The translations under genes were made by a program, and so were the position numbers. Under the pieces are notes generated by a model that ran no database searches, was not told where the DNA came from, and saw nothing but the letters and a program-made list of their open reading frames with translations. DNA of 64,000 bases from Homalodisca vitripennis (Eukaryota; Arthropoda; Insecta; Hemiptera; Cicadellidae), in contig NC_060213.1 in the NCBI RefSeq assembly GCF_021130785.1, positions 69,491,501 through 69,555,500 of the forward strand, read 5' to 3'. Below are positions 44,689 to 57,425 of this stretch, piece by piece. Each line of letters starts with the position of its first letter. Position 1 is the first letter of the stretch.

Positions 44689-45572
44689 AAAAATTGCATT
44701 TAATAACACGATTCACAGAATCCGATCTCCTGCTGTAGCTTGCAAAACACCACTAATACACAGTTCTAACGTAACAGTACAGAATACCATTGTTGATCAG
44801 CTGTTATTCGTGCGTTACCAACTTAGAAATTAATAAAACAAAAAACTGCATTTCGATGATTAGTAAACAATAATGGGAAAATGTTTGCTTCATTTATTTT
44901 CGAACATTTGATGTAAATTTTTATTAAAAAAAAATACAACGTAATAAAACATGATATTTTTATTTGTAAACAAATTTATTTAACAGTTAATCTTGTTTTC
45001 TCAATTTATCTCATCATTAAGGAACAAACATTTTGTTTTTGTTTTATTTTAACTAAATACCGTACGGTATTTTCTTTACAGCAAGTAATGTATTATACTG
45101 AATAAAATCGATTTTTTGGTACTTATTTCTGTTTTTATTTTAGACTTTGATTATATAAATTTTCTCAGAATTAAATTCTCTACAATTAATGTTTGTTGAT
45201 TTTATGTATTTATTACCAATTTAACAAAGTTATTGTACATCAAACTTAAAAAACATTGTTTCGTGCCCCAATTTTTTGCATTTAACCCTGAATCCCTCAA
45301 AAACTACTACAGGTACAGTTCTGAAACCTATTTTATTAGCTTTATCAGGTAAAAATACATAAGAATCCATGATATTTCTTACTTAATTAACCTTCCCAAA
45401 AGTTCAGTATGGCTTTATTTTACTCTTTACCCAGGAATTCAGGCGAAATCTTTCGCTAGCTGTAACTCGCTAACGAAGCGTTTTCGGACCTATGTTTATA
45501 TAACATTTTTTCATTATTTTTACTAGTACAATGTGCTGTAGAAGTGGGGGGAGAACTTCATGAATCACCCTG
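44689..45572 (-). repeat. right terminal inverted repeat (884 bp)
   Basis: Reverse complement of 42559-43440. Its inner part (44689-45083) is a copy of the 5' flank of the transposase gene, so a promoter-like region faces inward from the 3' side as well. Confidence 0.93.
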
Positions 45573-45574
45573 TA

Positions 45575-48500
45575 TAACTAAAGCACATGAATGAGAGAGT
45601 TTTTATAAAAGCAACAAGGTTTACGTATACTTCCAAATTAATCGCAAGAAGTTAGGTATATTTGAACTGCGGTTGCTGATAAATCTATCACATTTAAAAG
45701 TTTAAAATCAGGCACTACTTTTTGGGAACGTTGGTTCTTGATAGGCAATACCAGTTTCTCACCACATAAGATAAATTTGTCCCTGTTAAGCTCAATTTTC
45801 CTATTTGACTTAATTTCATTGACCGACTGGACGACGCGATGCATGAAATAAGAGCTAGGACTCCTGCAACAATTTGGTCTTTAATGGCATCAAGAAATTG
45901 CCTCTGTTACTGCAATATTTTTACTTCTAAAATATTATGGTTGAGAATTGTTCTAATAACTTGGCAAACAATTATATGGTAAGATATTCCTTCTGGATAC
46001 TGGATAGTATAAACTTTTGTTTATACTACACGAATTACATATTATTACGTATTATTTCATTACATACACAAAGTAATTACAAATTGTATTTAAAAACCCA
46101 CTATGATAAAAACGAGTTATACTGTAATGAATAAGGTCAAGATTCACTCTGTGCCAGTACAGTCACGCAGCTGTGTCTGACAAATCTACCACAAATCTCA
46201 AAATTAGATCTAGGTCTGATACAGTTGGCTCCTTGTTTAGAAGGTACATGGTTAGTGAATTCAAAATAAACGAGACAGGTTGCATTAAATGCTCGTAACT
46301 GCAGGGTAATAATCATACGTTTATAAATAACAGATCATTATCATCTGTTATTCGTAAGATTTTAACACCATTAAATAAATTGTGCCATATACATTTCAGG
46401 TCCATTTAAGAACAACAAATTAATTTGTTCAAAAGTATTAGTTTTTCGTACATGAAAACAATATTGTAGATACTGTAATCAATTTTTACTTACATTCTTG
46501 GCAATATGTTTTGGCCTCACCTGCAATATTTCTTCATTCGCTTCTATTCTCTGCTGCTTGAGATGTAACTACCATTCTACTTACGTCCTTATCAACGTGA
46601 ATAATATATCTCACCTTCAGTCTACTGAGCGGTTATTTTCATTTTAGTTTGTATTTGTGTACATTCTTAATTATCGCCGTTTCTTCTCTCATCTTATAAA
46701 ATGCTACAATGCCTGTATACATATTAATGTATCTCAGCTCTTTGTTTTTCCTGGTTTTCCAATAACTTTAATCTTCGACTAGACGATGAATCTTCTCAAT
46801 GCTCACTTTTAAATAACTGTACGGAAAGGATGAAACACGTGGGGTTGGATACCGCTGAGGTCTTAGTAATGAATACTCGATTTGCAAAGTTTACTTATAT
46901 GTTTAATTGTGGTAAATAAACATAGAGGCACCGCTTCAAGATGATAAAAATAAAATAGCATATTTCTACGTTACTGACAAACAGAGTGATAATGAAGTAA
47001 ATAATATCAAGGAGTCGGCGTAATGGCTCCAATGTTTTATAGAACATTTGCATAAGAACTTAATAATTATTAAAACTCTAAAATTGATGTTGATATAACC
47101 ACAACACAAGTGCGGGCGTCAACATCCTGGCTAGACATTGCACCTGTACTCGGAAAAGTGAAGATAAGTAGACTATAAATTTAAACTTGAATGCTGGAAG
47201 TACTGGAAGTTGTACTCATAGTTAAAATCAAACACTGAGTCTCGAAGTTAAACTCGCGGACAAGGCGCGCAAGGTATTGCCCGGTAGTAGGATCGGCAGC
47301 TATCAATTTCATGGCTGGAAAGAATTAATACGCGTGCCTAATTAGGTTATTGATCCATCAAGTAACGAGTAATAGTGTTCGAAAATATGTATTATATAAA
47401 ATACAATTAAATAACGTTACACAAAAATAATATTTACTTAAGCTTTCTAGGTATTATCCATGTTAAATTTTTGTACGGAGGTGATTATCGAGTTATAAAT
47501 GTTAATATTTTTCTAAAGAACCGTTAAGAACAAAATGTATTTCCGTTTCTAATTACGAGGATATACCAAATAAAGCGGTTAATCTATTACGGGAAATTAA
47601 AAATATTTTATTCACAATTTACAACATTGAGTAAAATATATTTAGTTGAAATCTCTTAGCATGACCCACTTCAAATTTTAGTACCCTTTTATCGACAGCA
47701 TGAATCTTTGATATTTTATGAAAATCTCTAAGTTTCGGAATAACTTTTTATACTATTCTTACGGCTTAAGGGACATACTATGCCTTACAACAAATGTTAG
47801 CCTAAATGTTCTAGTAACTAACTTCCTCACTGATTAGATAGGTGAATGTAATATAAAGGGGGGAAATTTAATACAAGTATACCAATGGAACATTTATTGA
47901 GAATTGGAATTCAAGAATATTTTCCATAGTTATTGTATTTAATTTCACAGTTTCAAGATGTCGGCTTTTCAAAATTATGAGACATTTTATAGTATAGTAT
48001 AAATAAATATCGACACTTCTTTTGCCTAATTTCTGACTGAATTAATCATAATTTTGGGCAGAGGTACACATCTCCTGGATATGATCTTTAGCCAATATCA
48101 ATGAATAAAACTACTCGAGATGGACGTTTAAACCTTCAAAAAGTTAATATCTCTGTTTTTTTTAAATTTTAGATATACACAACTTCAGGTACCAAACATT
48201 TCAGATTGATATGAATCAGAAATCACGTAAAACGACGTGTAGTATGTATCAGTAATATGAGCGGAATAGAATAAAAGAATATAACTTCATTAATATGAAT
48301 AAGATGTCCTGCAGACTGAAGTGGATTTTTTCCAAACACTTTGGTGATAGAAAGGAAAATATAATACTTCTAATGTATTGCTCAATTCATTCTCAACGCA
48401 TCGTTCTTGAACAGCCAAATCACATCAAGGACATGCAACGCCATCGAACTTTAGATTTTCTGTTTAAATGAACTGATTCAACGGCATAAAAAGGACCTGA

Positions 48501-48825
48501 TATAATGTAACGAAGGTCTCACTTACCAACCCACAAAATACCACATAGTAAAATGTAAGTTAATTGAGTTCATTCAGCTTAAATACTTATGTATTCTATG
48601 ATGTTGCTCGTTCCCATCACGTTTACCCATAGTAACAATGTAAAATACCCTTTGGTGGTGGTTTGGAGTCACATAAAAACTGTTGGATCTCAGATTAATT
48701 TAGGGGAGCTTTTTTGTAACATCACCATTTAAAAGACATTCCTTAATTTGCTTTTAAATAATAATACTCATAGATACAGATCTTTGATCTCGAAATTACG
48801 TACGAAAATAAACTTCATTCATAAC

Positions 48826-48828
<3 letters not shown>
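45575..48828. other. AT-rich spacer
   Basis: No firm gene. A minus-strand open stretch at 45638-45844 (IELNRDKFILCGEKLVLPIK, then FKLLNVIDLSATAVQIYL) looks protein-like, but no splice-bounded exon was defined. It may be a relic of an unrecognised element. Nothing else is recognised. Confidence 0.4.

Positions 48829-48872
<44 letters not shown>
48829..48872. repeat. (AT)22 microsatellite
   Basis: An AT dinucleotide run of about 44 bp. Confidence 0.97.
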
Positions 48873-48878
<6 letters not shown>

Positions 48879-51800
48879 GTTAGATCGTTCTCCAGTTATC
48901 ATGGAGACAGATAGACAATCAGACAAATATAAAATATGTCCAACCTCATAAGTGATTGACTTTGCTGCTGTTTAAAATCTACAAACTACAATTTTTTTTC
49001 TTTATTTTATTTTCTCAATTTACTAACTAGTAAAATGGTATATTTATGTCTTATATAATCACTTTTTTGGTTCTAACCATAAAGTCTTTTTATAATTTTG
49101 CAAGGAAATCGAACAAGAATAAATAATACGTAAATGGATGTTGTTTTAAAAAGTTGCAGGTACATGAGAGAAAGTAATAAAAGAGACAGTGTAGAGCAAT
49201 GTAACCTGCATACTGTACAACAATGTGAATAAAACATTATCTGTCTTGAGCTTTGTTCAGGTTTCATATTGTTTCTGTTTGGCTTGTACTGCTTGTTTTA
49301 TAATATTTACTAATACAATTTTAGCATATATAGTTTGATAATTAAAGAATGTTAAATGGTATTATTTTTTTTCATTCCAAACTCCTTTCATAACTTATCA
49401 TGTTGTGTTGTGCCGATAATAGATTTTATATCCATTTATTAATTGAATGCAATTTCGATAATATTAAAAAACACGTTATTGGTACGTGTAGACTTTTATT
49501 TAAAGTTTCTAGATACTTTGTTGTGTTTATAGTCCAGGAGACTAGAGCCAATTCACACTGCACTTTTGTTTGAAATCGATAGATATATTAACTTAAAAAT
49601 TAAATCTATTGTCAGCCACTGTAATTTCAGTGAAGGTCGAAATTTTAGGGTATAAAAGGCTTAAGATTATGATTAATGACAGTTTTTCATGTATAATATA
49701 GTTCCTAGCTTGGCAAACCTAGAACCAATCGTCACACACATCTATAATGTTAAATCAGTGGTAGCTGCCCACTTATAGATATCCAGAGATATTGGTGGCT
49801 ATCCATCCCTTTATCTAGTTATATACTTTATATCGGTCAAACTATTAGGTAAAGTGAGTACTACTTACTACCTGGTGTAGTGAGGTAGGAAAATACTATC
49901 ACTAATGGGTTTAGTTCGTATATAACTCAAAACCATAGATATATCTAAAGTCAGATATTTTCAAGTGTACATTATTAAATATTAGTAAAATATTTAAAAA
50001 AACTCTTGTAAATACATACATTTTCGAAAATAACATTTTATAAAATTTTTGTGGAGGGGTCCATCATCATACAGGACTAATGACCCTGTAAATTATAACT
50101 ATTTAAAATAAAATTATTAAATTAAATGGTAACTTATGTATAATTTGAATGATAATTAGCTCTATTATTGAAGTAGTTATAATAGGAAAATAGTATAGAA
50201 AAGGAACCTTTGACAATTCAAAAAGATGTTTCCGTTTACGAATGAAAAAACAAAAAAGCATGAAGTCAATTAATTTTATTTCCACAATCACAGGTGGTAT
50301 TTTTAGTTTGCTTGATTTTAAGAACAGAGGTTTTATTTTTATTTTTTCCTGCAAGGGGCCCCTTTTTGAGTAAAAAAGTTATATCAGAGTTACTTTCAAA
50401 TTCCTTAAGTGAATTGCATGTAGCTCATAAGTTTCTCAATTAAAACTAGGAGAGTTTTATACGCATTTATATAAATCGTATATTAATACGTTTTGATCAT
50501 GTTTTACCCCATGATGCATAGCGATGATTGGCCGACCTTAATAAGCTTTCGGTTATTCATTTCTCCTCATAAATATCTTAATATTTCCAGTAAACATATT
50601 ATGGTGATTTGGTATATCATAGTACGTACATACAGCGTAATCGTTTTATAATTTAAATGTCATCATCAATTGAGTGCTTGAACAAAGGAGAAACTTTCAA
50701 GAATGATTCATTCGTCGATATGACAAAGACAGCGCTTGTAGCACTTTGTTATATTTTATTTTTAGATACTTTTCCAACTTACTGATTAATCATATTCAGT
50801 ACATTTTAATTGCCTAAAAGGGAAAGCAGTAACAGTATATTTTAACTGGTTGCATATTTCGGCAATTACTACTCTGATAGAATCTCATTTTAATTAATCA
50901 ACAAGCTGGCTGAAATGGTTAATGTTAATTGAGTGTGAAACCTATGAATGACGTCATAATCCATACAGCTCGTAGTAATTGATTGCTGCTCTCATACTAA
51001 TGACTTTCATAGACATTATATATCTAGCAAGTAATGAAAAGTTACCACGGTTTCATGAGATCTCACTGTAAATAATTGCATCGTTATATATGATTTAAAA
51101 TAAGGAAAACTCTGATAACGAAACAATTTCTGTTAAAATTTTAAAATGTAACGTATTAGACCTTCAATAATCTTTCAAACTTGTTATATTCGTTCTGTTA
51201 TTTTACCCCAACAACTTTTATCTTGGTTACTCTCCTAATTTTAACTGTAAACGAGCATAAATTATCTTATCAAGGTTTTTTGATTTATTAATCTATATAA
51301 GTAAAACAGCAACAACCCGAAAGCAGTACAAAGAGAGGAAAGAAAGCAGGACTACTGTTACTCAGAATACTATAATTAACTATTAAAATGATTTACCCAG
51401 AGATCCTATTTCTGTTATAACTGGATAGACTCGCTGAGAACATAAAGATGACAGATGGTGCCCATATCACTCTACTCACTCAGAGAATCCCAATCACAAC
51501 TCCCTTAAGCATCTTGGAAAGAAGGATGATTTGAAGAAAGTAAGAATTATTAAAAGAAGAATTATTTTTCCACAAAGATGACCCTAGATGAATACTAATT
51601 AAGAATGAGGGTGTAAATGAACCATAAAATAAGAAATAAATTTTCCAGATATAAGTCATTAAAATCCATAAAAACAATAAAATTATGAATTTTTTTATGT
51701 TTAAAATAAAAACAAAATATGACGTATATTATAAGATTGATGGCCCTTTTCAACATTACCAAAATTGTACATTAATTCTCTTGTTAATGTATATTTTACT

Positions 51801-53627
51801 TTTAATTATGTCGAGCGAATAACTTTCTGTGTAAATACATATACACCAATAGCAACTAGTACTAAAGCCAACTATATCATAGTTGTATAATATTAGAGCT
51901 TGGAAGAACACCAGAGTATTCTCGTGTTCATTATACAAAAGTAGGAATTGTATAGTGGAAGCAAATATAGGCTGAGGCCCCAGTGTTATAATAACCTCGT
52001 TACTCCGTGAATATACTTTACATTTCTTTCCCTCCTTCCTTTATTTCTTGCACGTTTTTTTAGTTTTATCTGCAACTTTAGATGTCTTTTTACAAAAATG
52101 TTAGCTTTATATTAAATTTGAAAGTAATATATGTTTTTACGCGTTGCACTTACCAAATATCTCGTAATCATAGGCAATATCATACAACTGATGTTATTTG
52201 TACAACGTTATAGTTATATATTTTGGAAAAAACATTATGAGATTTAATGTCTCATTTCCATATGAGACTGGATAAAATCACTTAAAAATTTTAATGTTAA
52301 AGAATGATATCAATGTTACGAAAATATTCAAAGAAATAATTAAATTTAAAATAAAATAGCAATAACTATAAAAATACGATTTTTATTTCTATTACAACTA
52401 CAATAACTTAATTCCCTTCCGAATAAGCCTTAATATGTAGTTTATTCTCAAATAGTAAATTTATTGTTAGAATAAATCTCGCCTTCACATCAAACTTTCA
52501 ATATGTTAACGTTAGTATTAAGTATTTGCTTATCTTGTGTATTAATCTTTATTTTCAAAATAATTAATCTACTACTTTCCCAGAGTTATAACTTTTCTTG
52601 TTACATAGTACATTAATAATATTACTGGAGGTTTTAGTATTTAATAAAAATACGACTGTATCGATCGATTTTTATAATTGATTATTTTGTCGCCATGTTT
52701 CAGAAGGTGACTGATTTCTTCTATGGTCTTAGTACATATAATTATGACTTTCATTACCATTGAAGTATAATGCAACAGAGGTGGATTTTTACTCTTGTAG
52801 CAGTAATGATTTTTAAGAAGAACATGCAGTAGTTGTTAGTTATTACTATTACGGGATACTAGCTTTGACTGGGGGGACCAGGCATCTCAAAGTTGGGTAC
52901 CTCCACGTGTTATCTCTCAATACAGGGTTTGATTAAATGTTTTCTCTTGTGCGTAACTTTGACTTTGATGCAATTGGCTTTTCCTAGACCTGGATTAAAC
53001 CTGGCACCCAATCACACAATTATCAGATTTTGGTATACACTTCTGTGTTGTGATCGGGAAGTTTACATACAACAGGAAGGCAACCCGGTGATAGGCACGA
53101 AGGAGGAAATTACCTTCGAGCAGCACTCATTTGCTTAAGATGTAGAATCCGGTATCGTTAACTGAGATAATAGTCCACTCACTTATTTACTTGGGCGAAA
53201 ACCATATAGATTAATTTTCAAAGAGTTGCCATGAAACTAAGTACCTATGCCAATTCGTTCAAGAACAGAACATAAGGAAATAAAATTAGTAAATGAGCTA
53301 CCAAGTGTGAAAGTAACCTCCTCTAGCTTGTTAGGCCACATTATGGAAGACGGGTCAGTTGAGAGCGGGAGGACCGGCGTCTTGATGATCAGGGGTCCTG
53401 GAGGAGTAAATATATCTGAGCAAAATTTGATATATTGTTGTATAAAAGTTCAGAATGAGAATAAAGGGCCGAAAATTTTCACTTGCAGGGTTTTTTTTTA
53501 ATTGGACACATGATTTGCTGTTGAAGCAGTAGTTCAGATTGTCTAGGAGAGAACAATGGACATTTATGTAGTTGATAATATTGAGCACTTTATAACAACT
53601 ACCTTTGTGAGCATTTTGGATTAACTG
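48873..53627. other. spacer; less AT-rich at its right end
   Basis: Mostly AT-rich with nothing recognised. A possible weak R1 relic lies at 48890-48965. The stretch at 52860-53480 is less AT-rich and has short open frames (53247-53501) without recognised homology or clear exon boundaries. Confidence 0.4.
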
Positions 53628-54054
53628 CCCGTTTTCCAAAAGCAATCTATGCTTGACACCGTAAAAATTTGTCTGAAACTGCCAAATTTTTATTTTATAG
53701 AATAATTATGCAACACGCTTAGAAAAACATTTTAAGCGAAATAAATAAATTTGATGACAAAATAGTTAAGTATCTGCCTCAGAAATCTAGGAAATATCCA
53801 TTTAATCATTAGATCTAATTTGCAATGTCTTATGGACTTCATATTAAAAATACACTAATCTAATATAGAAAATATGGTGAAAATTGTATTAGCTATATTT
53901 GCCTTGTTAAACTAGTAAATTTTGTTCCTCGCCAGAGCAAAATACTATAGAGCCAGTACTGATGCAAACGAGAATTTACATTTAATTACGTTTTCAAAAT
54001 TGTAATGAGTTTTCATGATAAGGTCTTTACATCCTGTACGTAATCCTTACTTAC

Positions 54055-54150
54055 ATGTATAATGTGGTGAGAGATAGAGATGTTAAACTGTGCGAGACTA
54101 GAGGCAAGAACAAGTTCCGCATACAACAATGCAGAACTAAGGTATTCAAC
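54055..54150 (-). CDS. candidate mini-exon, 96 nt (copy B)
   Basis: Copy-B counterpart of 5615-5710: same length, same acceptor (ACTAG) and donor (CAT then GTAAGTAAGG). One synonymous base difference in 96, so the peptide is unchanged. Confidence 0.48.
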
Positions 54151-54414
54151 CTAGTCCCGGCAAAAGTTATATGTATTGACTAAATAGCTTTGTATGCGCA
54201 TGAATCAAGTTATCAATTCCAACCAATGTAAAACTTAACTATAACCCTTTGGTGCCTGTGGTTTCTAATCAGTTAACAAGTTGATATTAAGTCGCTCGTA
54301 AACATTTTTAAAATTTAATATCAGAACTGAAAAATGTCTCTAGTAAATTTGACAAAAATGTGGTTTTGGGTGAATGAGTCATGTATTAATATGTGCCAAT
54401 TCGTATGTATAATT

Positions 54415-54605
54415 AGAGAAGATAACATTTATGCTACACTTATATTATTGTTATGAAAAAATATAATTTAAGGATCACTGTAGTGTTTTTATACATCTTA
54501 ATCTTAATCCATACATCCCAAAACTACTAATAATAATATACATAACGTTAAATTAAACAATTCTTTTTTATAAATTTACGGCACTGCATTATTTACAGAA
54601 ACACT
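54415..54605. repeat. ~190-bp insert specific to copy B
   Basis: Copy A reads straight from TATAATACTAGAGAAC to CTTAATAC where copy B has about 190 extra AT-rich bases (AAGATAACATTTATGC ... AAAAATTCCTG). It could be a small transposon insertion or a deletion in A. No clear terminal repeats. Confidence 0.55.
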
Positions 54606-55049
54606 AAAAAATTCCTGAGAACTTAATTCTTTTGACTCTTAAGAAAGAGAGTACACTTCAATCGCCAACATAGTATTTTATTTTTGTAACATAACAATGA
54701 CATATTATTACGGAATCCATATTATACTATCGAACCATCCATTTTAAATAACAAACTTTAAGCAAAGAAATAAATACTTGGATGATTGCTTTAAGTAGAG
54801 CAGTACACCCTAGTTTTTAAGATCCTACCTTTGTTTCAAAATTTTGTACTTAAATATAAAATAGAGGAAAAAGTAGAGATTTCAAAGAAAAAAGAAGAAA
54901 ACAAATGCGTCCTGTGTAGAACTTTTGCATGACTGTAATAACTATAAAACATCTCAAAATAAGTATTTAACAAGTAGTTAAGTGGATGTTTGTGTAAATA
55001 TTGCTGGTAAGAAACGTGAGACCACGTAAGAAGGGAGTTTTTGACTTAC

Positions 55050-55091
55050 TTGGAGTTTTCTTATTTGAAAGGCAAGTAAACCTGAACGCTT
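55050..55091 (-). CDS. candidate mini-exon, 42 nt (copy B)
   Basis: Counterpart of 6431-6472 with the same TTTTTAACAG acceptor and CAA/GTAAGT donor. Encodes KRSGLLAFQIRKLQ, one replacement from copy A. Confidence 0.46.
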
Positions 55092-55501
55092 CTGTTAAAA
55101 ATAAAAATTAAGTTACATAAAAATAGGTTTATCAAAATTCCATAATATAATTATTTTAAGCAAATAAAATGTGTTGCGATAAGGATCTTTCATATAGAAA
55201 CTGATTTTAAAAAGACTTTTTGAACATTTTCATATGATTAAATTGGATAACCCCCCTGCATTTAGAAGTATTTTGCAAGTTTAAATTGCTTATAAAATTA
55301 TTTGTATTATTAATACGGTTATAATATGTTTCAGAGGTTTACTTTCTTCAATTTCATATGAGATTATTATTACATTTTATTTATATCACACAATATATAT
55401 CTTAAAATTCAAATATTACTACGGTTTGTTATTATTTTTAGTTTTTAAACGAAGAATAAAATGACCAATTATAAGAATAACTTACTAAACGAAATGATCA
55501 C

Positions 55502-55615
55502 TCAAGACGGCAAGAACACGTTATGGACAGTGAAGAGCAGGTAATGCAGGTGATTGATCTCTTTCTGAACTTTGGATGGATGATGTGATTCATGAATATC
55601 TTCATTGATTTATCA
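55502..55615 (-). pseudogene. counterpart of the 114-nt candidate exon, with stop
   Basis: Matches 6865-6978 and keeps the TTA/GTAAGT donor, but the proposed frame has a TGA five codons before the donor (CRLE then stop). Either copy B has lost function or the 114-nt frame is not real. Confidence 0.35.
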
Positions 55616-56573
55616 GGCACAACAGATTAAATTATAAACAAAAATAAATATACACTCTATTGGGTATATGGCATTTAGAAATATATAAATCAGTAATCAA
55701 TCAATATATCTTCATTATATTTTTATTTATAATACCAATAACTTACTATCAGTATGATTCCAAAACAGGCTATGGACGCTGAGTGTACCAAAATAAAACA
55801 GTAAAATTTATATAGATAGGTCTACTAGTTTATATTTTACTAATTACACGTAAAGCTCCAATCCTAGACCAAGAGTCACAGTCCTATAAAAAAATTGATT
55901 GCCATGAAATAAGTTTTACGTAAAAAACAGAGTTATGAATCTGTGGTTGTTTTCTTATTTAAAGTGGTTTTGAGTTTATACTATTTCTGAATTTAATAAA
56001 AAAAACTGTTTTGTACTTTCTAATGTACCTTTACTTGTGACTGTTTGTTTCTCTCTGCTATAGCAGATTGAAATTAACCAGCACAAAAGTAACCCATGCG
56101 TTAGTAAAAAAGCATTATTCATACATAATAGTTCATAATTTCATACATAAGTTTCAGAATGCTTCTGACGCATTCATATACCTCATCGATCCATTTAGAT
56201 ACTAATGGAAAATAATCAATATCTAATAAAAAGAGTTCTCGAAATATTGTAGATAAGGTTAAAGTAAAATATTACCATAAGTACCTACTATCTGGCAGTA
56301 TTATAGCAAGTTTTATAGCAGTAACATATCCTGCTCAATAAAAACATGTAATCATCTAGTAACTGCAGATCACTGTGTTATGAAGTGCATATTTTTTTAT
56401 TATATGTGGTTAATGATATGTATTAACAATATATAATCATCAACGTATTAATGAAGCAATATATTGTGTAATGAACTTCACAACCCACAGAAGAGATGCA
56501 CGTCATCTCTAATCATCCAGCGCTGAGAACATTGCAATAATGATAGACTAAAGCGCTTATGAAAACCGCTTAC

Positions 56574-56645
56574 CTGGTAATAAGTGCCATAAGCCTGATA
56601 AAGGATGTGATAATCACCTTCCCAACGATCCTCTGCTCTCTCTTC
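56574..56645 (-). CDS. candidate mini-exon, 72 nt (copy B)
   Basis: Counterpart of 7986-8057 with both splice sites kept (CTTCAG acceptor, CCAG/GTAAGCGG donor). The peptide is EERAEDRWEGDYHILYQ then AYGTYYQ. All four base differences from copy A change an amino acid. Confidence 0.5.
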
Positions 56646-57013
56646 CTGAAGTTTAATGAAAACTCTGGGATGGTATAGTTTCAAGTATAAATAGTATAAT
56701 ATTGCATTTAGAGCGTGCACGTGTTTACTTCTCAAATGTAATAAATAACGTATTAGTCGTAAAATATTACAAGATAATATTCTTAAAATAATACGTATAA
56801 TGGAAGAAGTGTATTTTAAAGCTTTATTTTGGTGTATCGACAAGAAAAGAATTCTAGTACAACTATCAGCCATAATGATTACTCATATTAATTACAATAT
56901 TTCTGAAAATAAAGATAACTTAAAATTGTAATTATGTAAATATATAAGATTTTGTATGAAGTAATGAAAACTAATAGCAATATAATTACACATTAAACAG
57001 TTTAAAAACTTTA

Positions 57014-57017
57014 ACCT
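57014..57017. repeat. target-site duplicate ACCT (left)
   Basis: ACCT precedes the left LTR and recurs at 61984-61987 after the right LTR. Copy A has a single ACCT at the equivalent site near 8421, the empty-site proof of insertion. Confidence 0.85.
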
Positions 57018-57412
57018 TGCGACGATTTTCGAAAACTGAATTTGGAAAGACTGGGTCCTAAATATTAAACGAGGTCGTGAAACGTTGATTGGAAGGTAGG
57101 CATACGATATTAACACCAAAACACCGTGCCGGTTCGTAGAGGGAGCGGGCAGCCAGCTTTGATTTTGTAACTCCGACCACAGAAAACTCCAAGATGTCCT
57201 TGCCCTATGGAAGTCAGAAGAGAAGAGGACAAGAAACCTAATTCCCGATATCTAGAAAACCTGAAAATACTAGAACCAATCAAAAAGCCAGAAAGCCACA
57301 GAAACATCTAGAAAGAGAACAACCATCTGGTAAAACAGATGGCTCGACCCGCTGTAAGGAAACAGCTCCCGGTCCGTCCAAAGACCAACAAAATAAAGTG
57401 GCAAACGCCACA
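57018..57412 (-). repeat. 3' LTR (left), 395 bp
   Basis: On plus it runs from TGCGACGATTTTCG to AACGCCACA. On minus it starts TGTGGCGTTTGCCAC, itself a GTGGC/GCCAC palindrome. I see no difference from 61589-61983. Confidence 0.93.
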
Positions 57413-57425
57413 TCCTCCCCCTCTA
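57413..57425 (-). promoter_or_regulatory. polypurine tract
   Basis: The minus strand reads TAGAGGGGGAGGA directly before the 3' LTR, the expected primer for plus-strand DNA synthesis. It fixes the orientation. Confidence 0.8.

Larger units (their letters stand above)
42559..45572 (+). mobile_element. mariner-like transposon with ~880-bp inverted repeats
   Basis: 3,014 bp bounded by CAGGGTGATTCATGAAGTTC and its reverse complement, with TA on both sides (42557-42558 and 45573-45574), the Tc1/mariner target duplication. The left arm is 42559-43440 and the right arm 44689-45572. They are nearly identical over ~880 bp, far longer than the usual tens of base pairs. The arms include the sequence just upstream of the transposase start. 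The transposase lies between the arms. A 108-bp stub of terminal sequence inside the right end (44581-44688) shows that the right end is chimeric. The close match of the arms implies a recent rearrangement or conversion. Confidence 0.93.

Noticed and set aside
48748..48951. Plus-strand frame with an Ile-Tyr repeat
   Set aside because: Translation of the (AT)n microsatellite.
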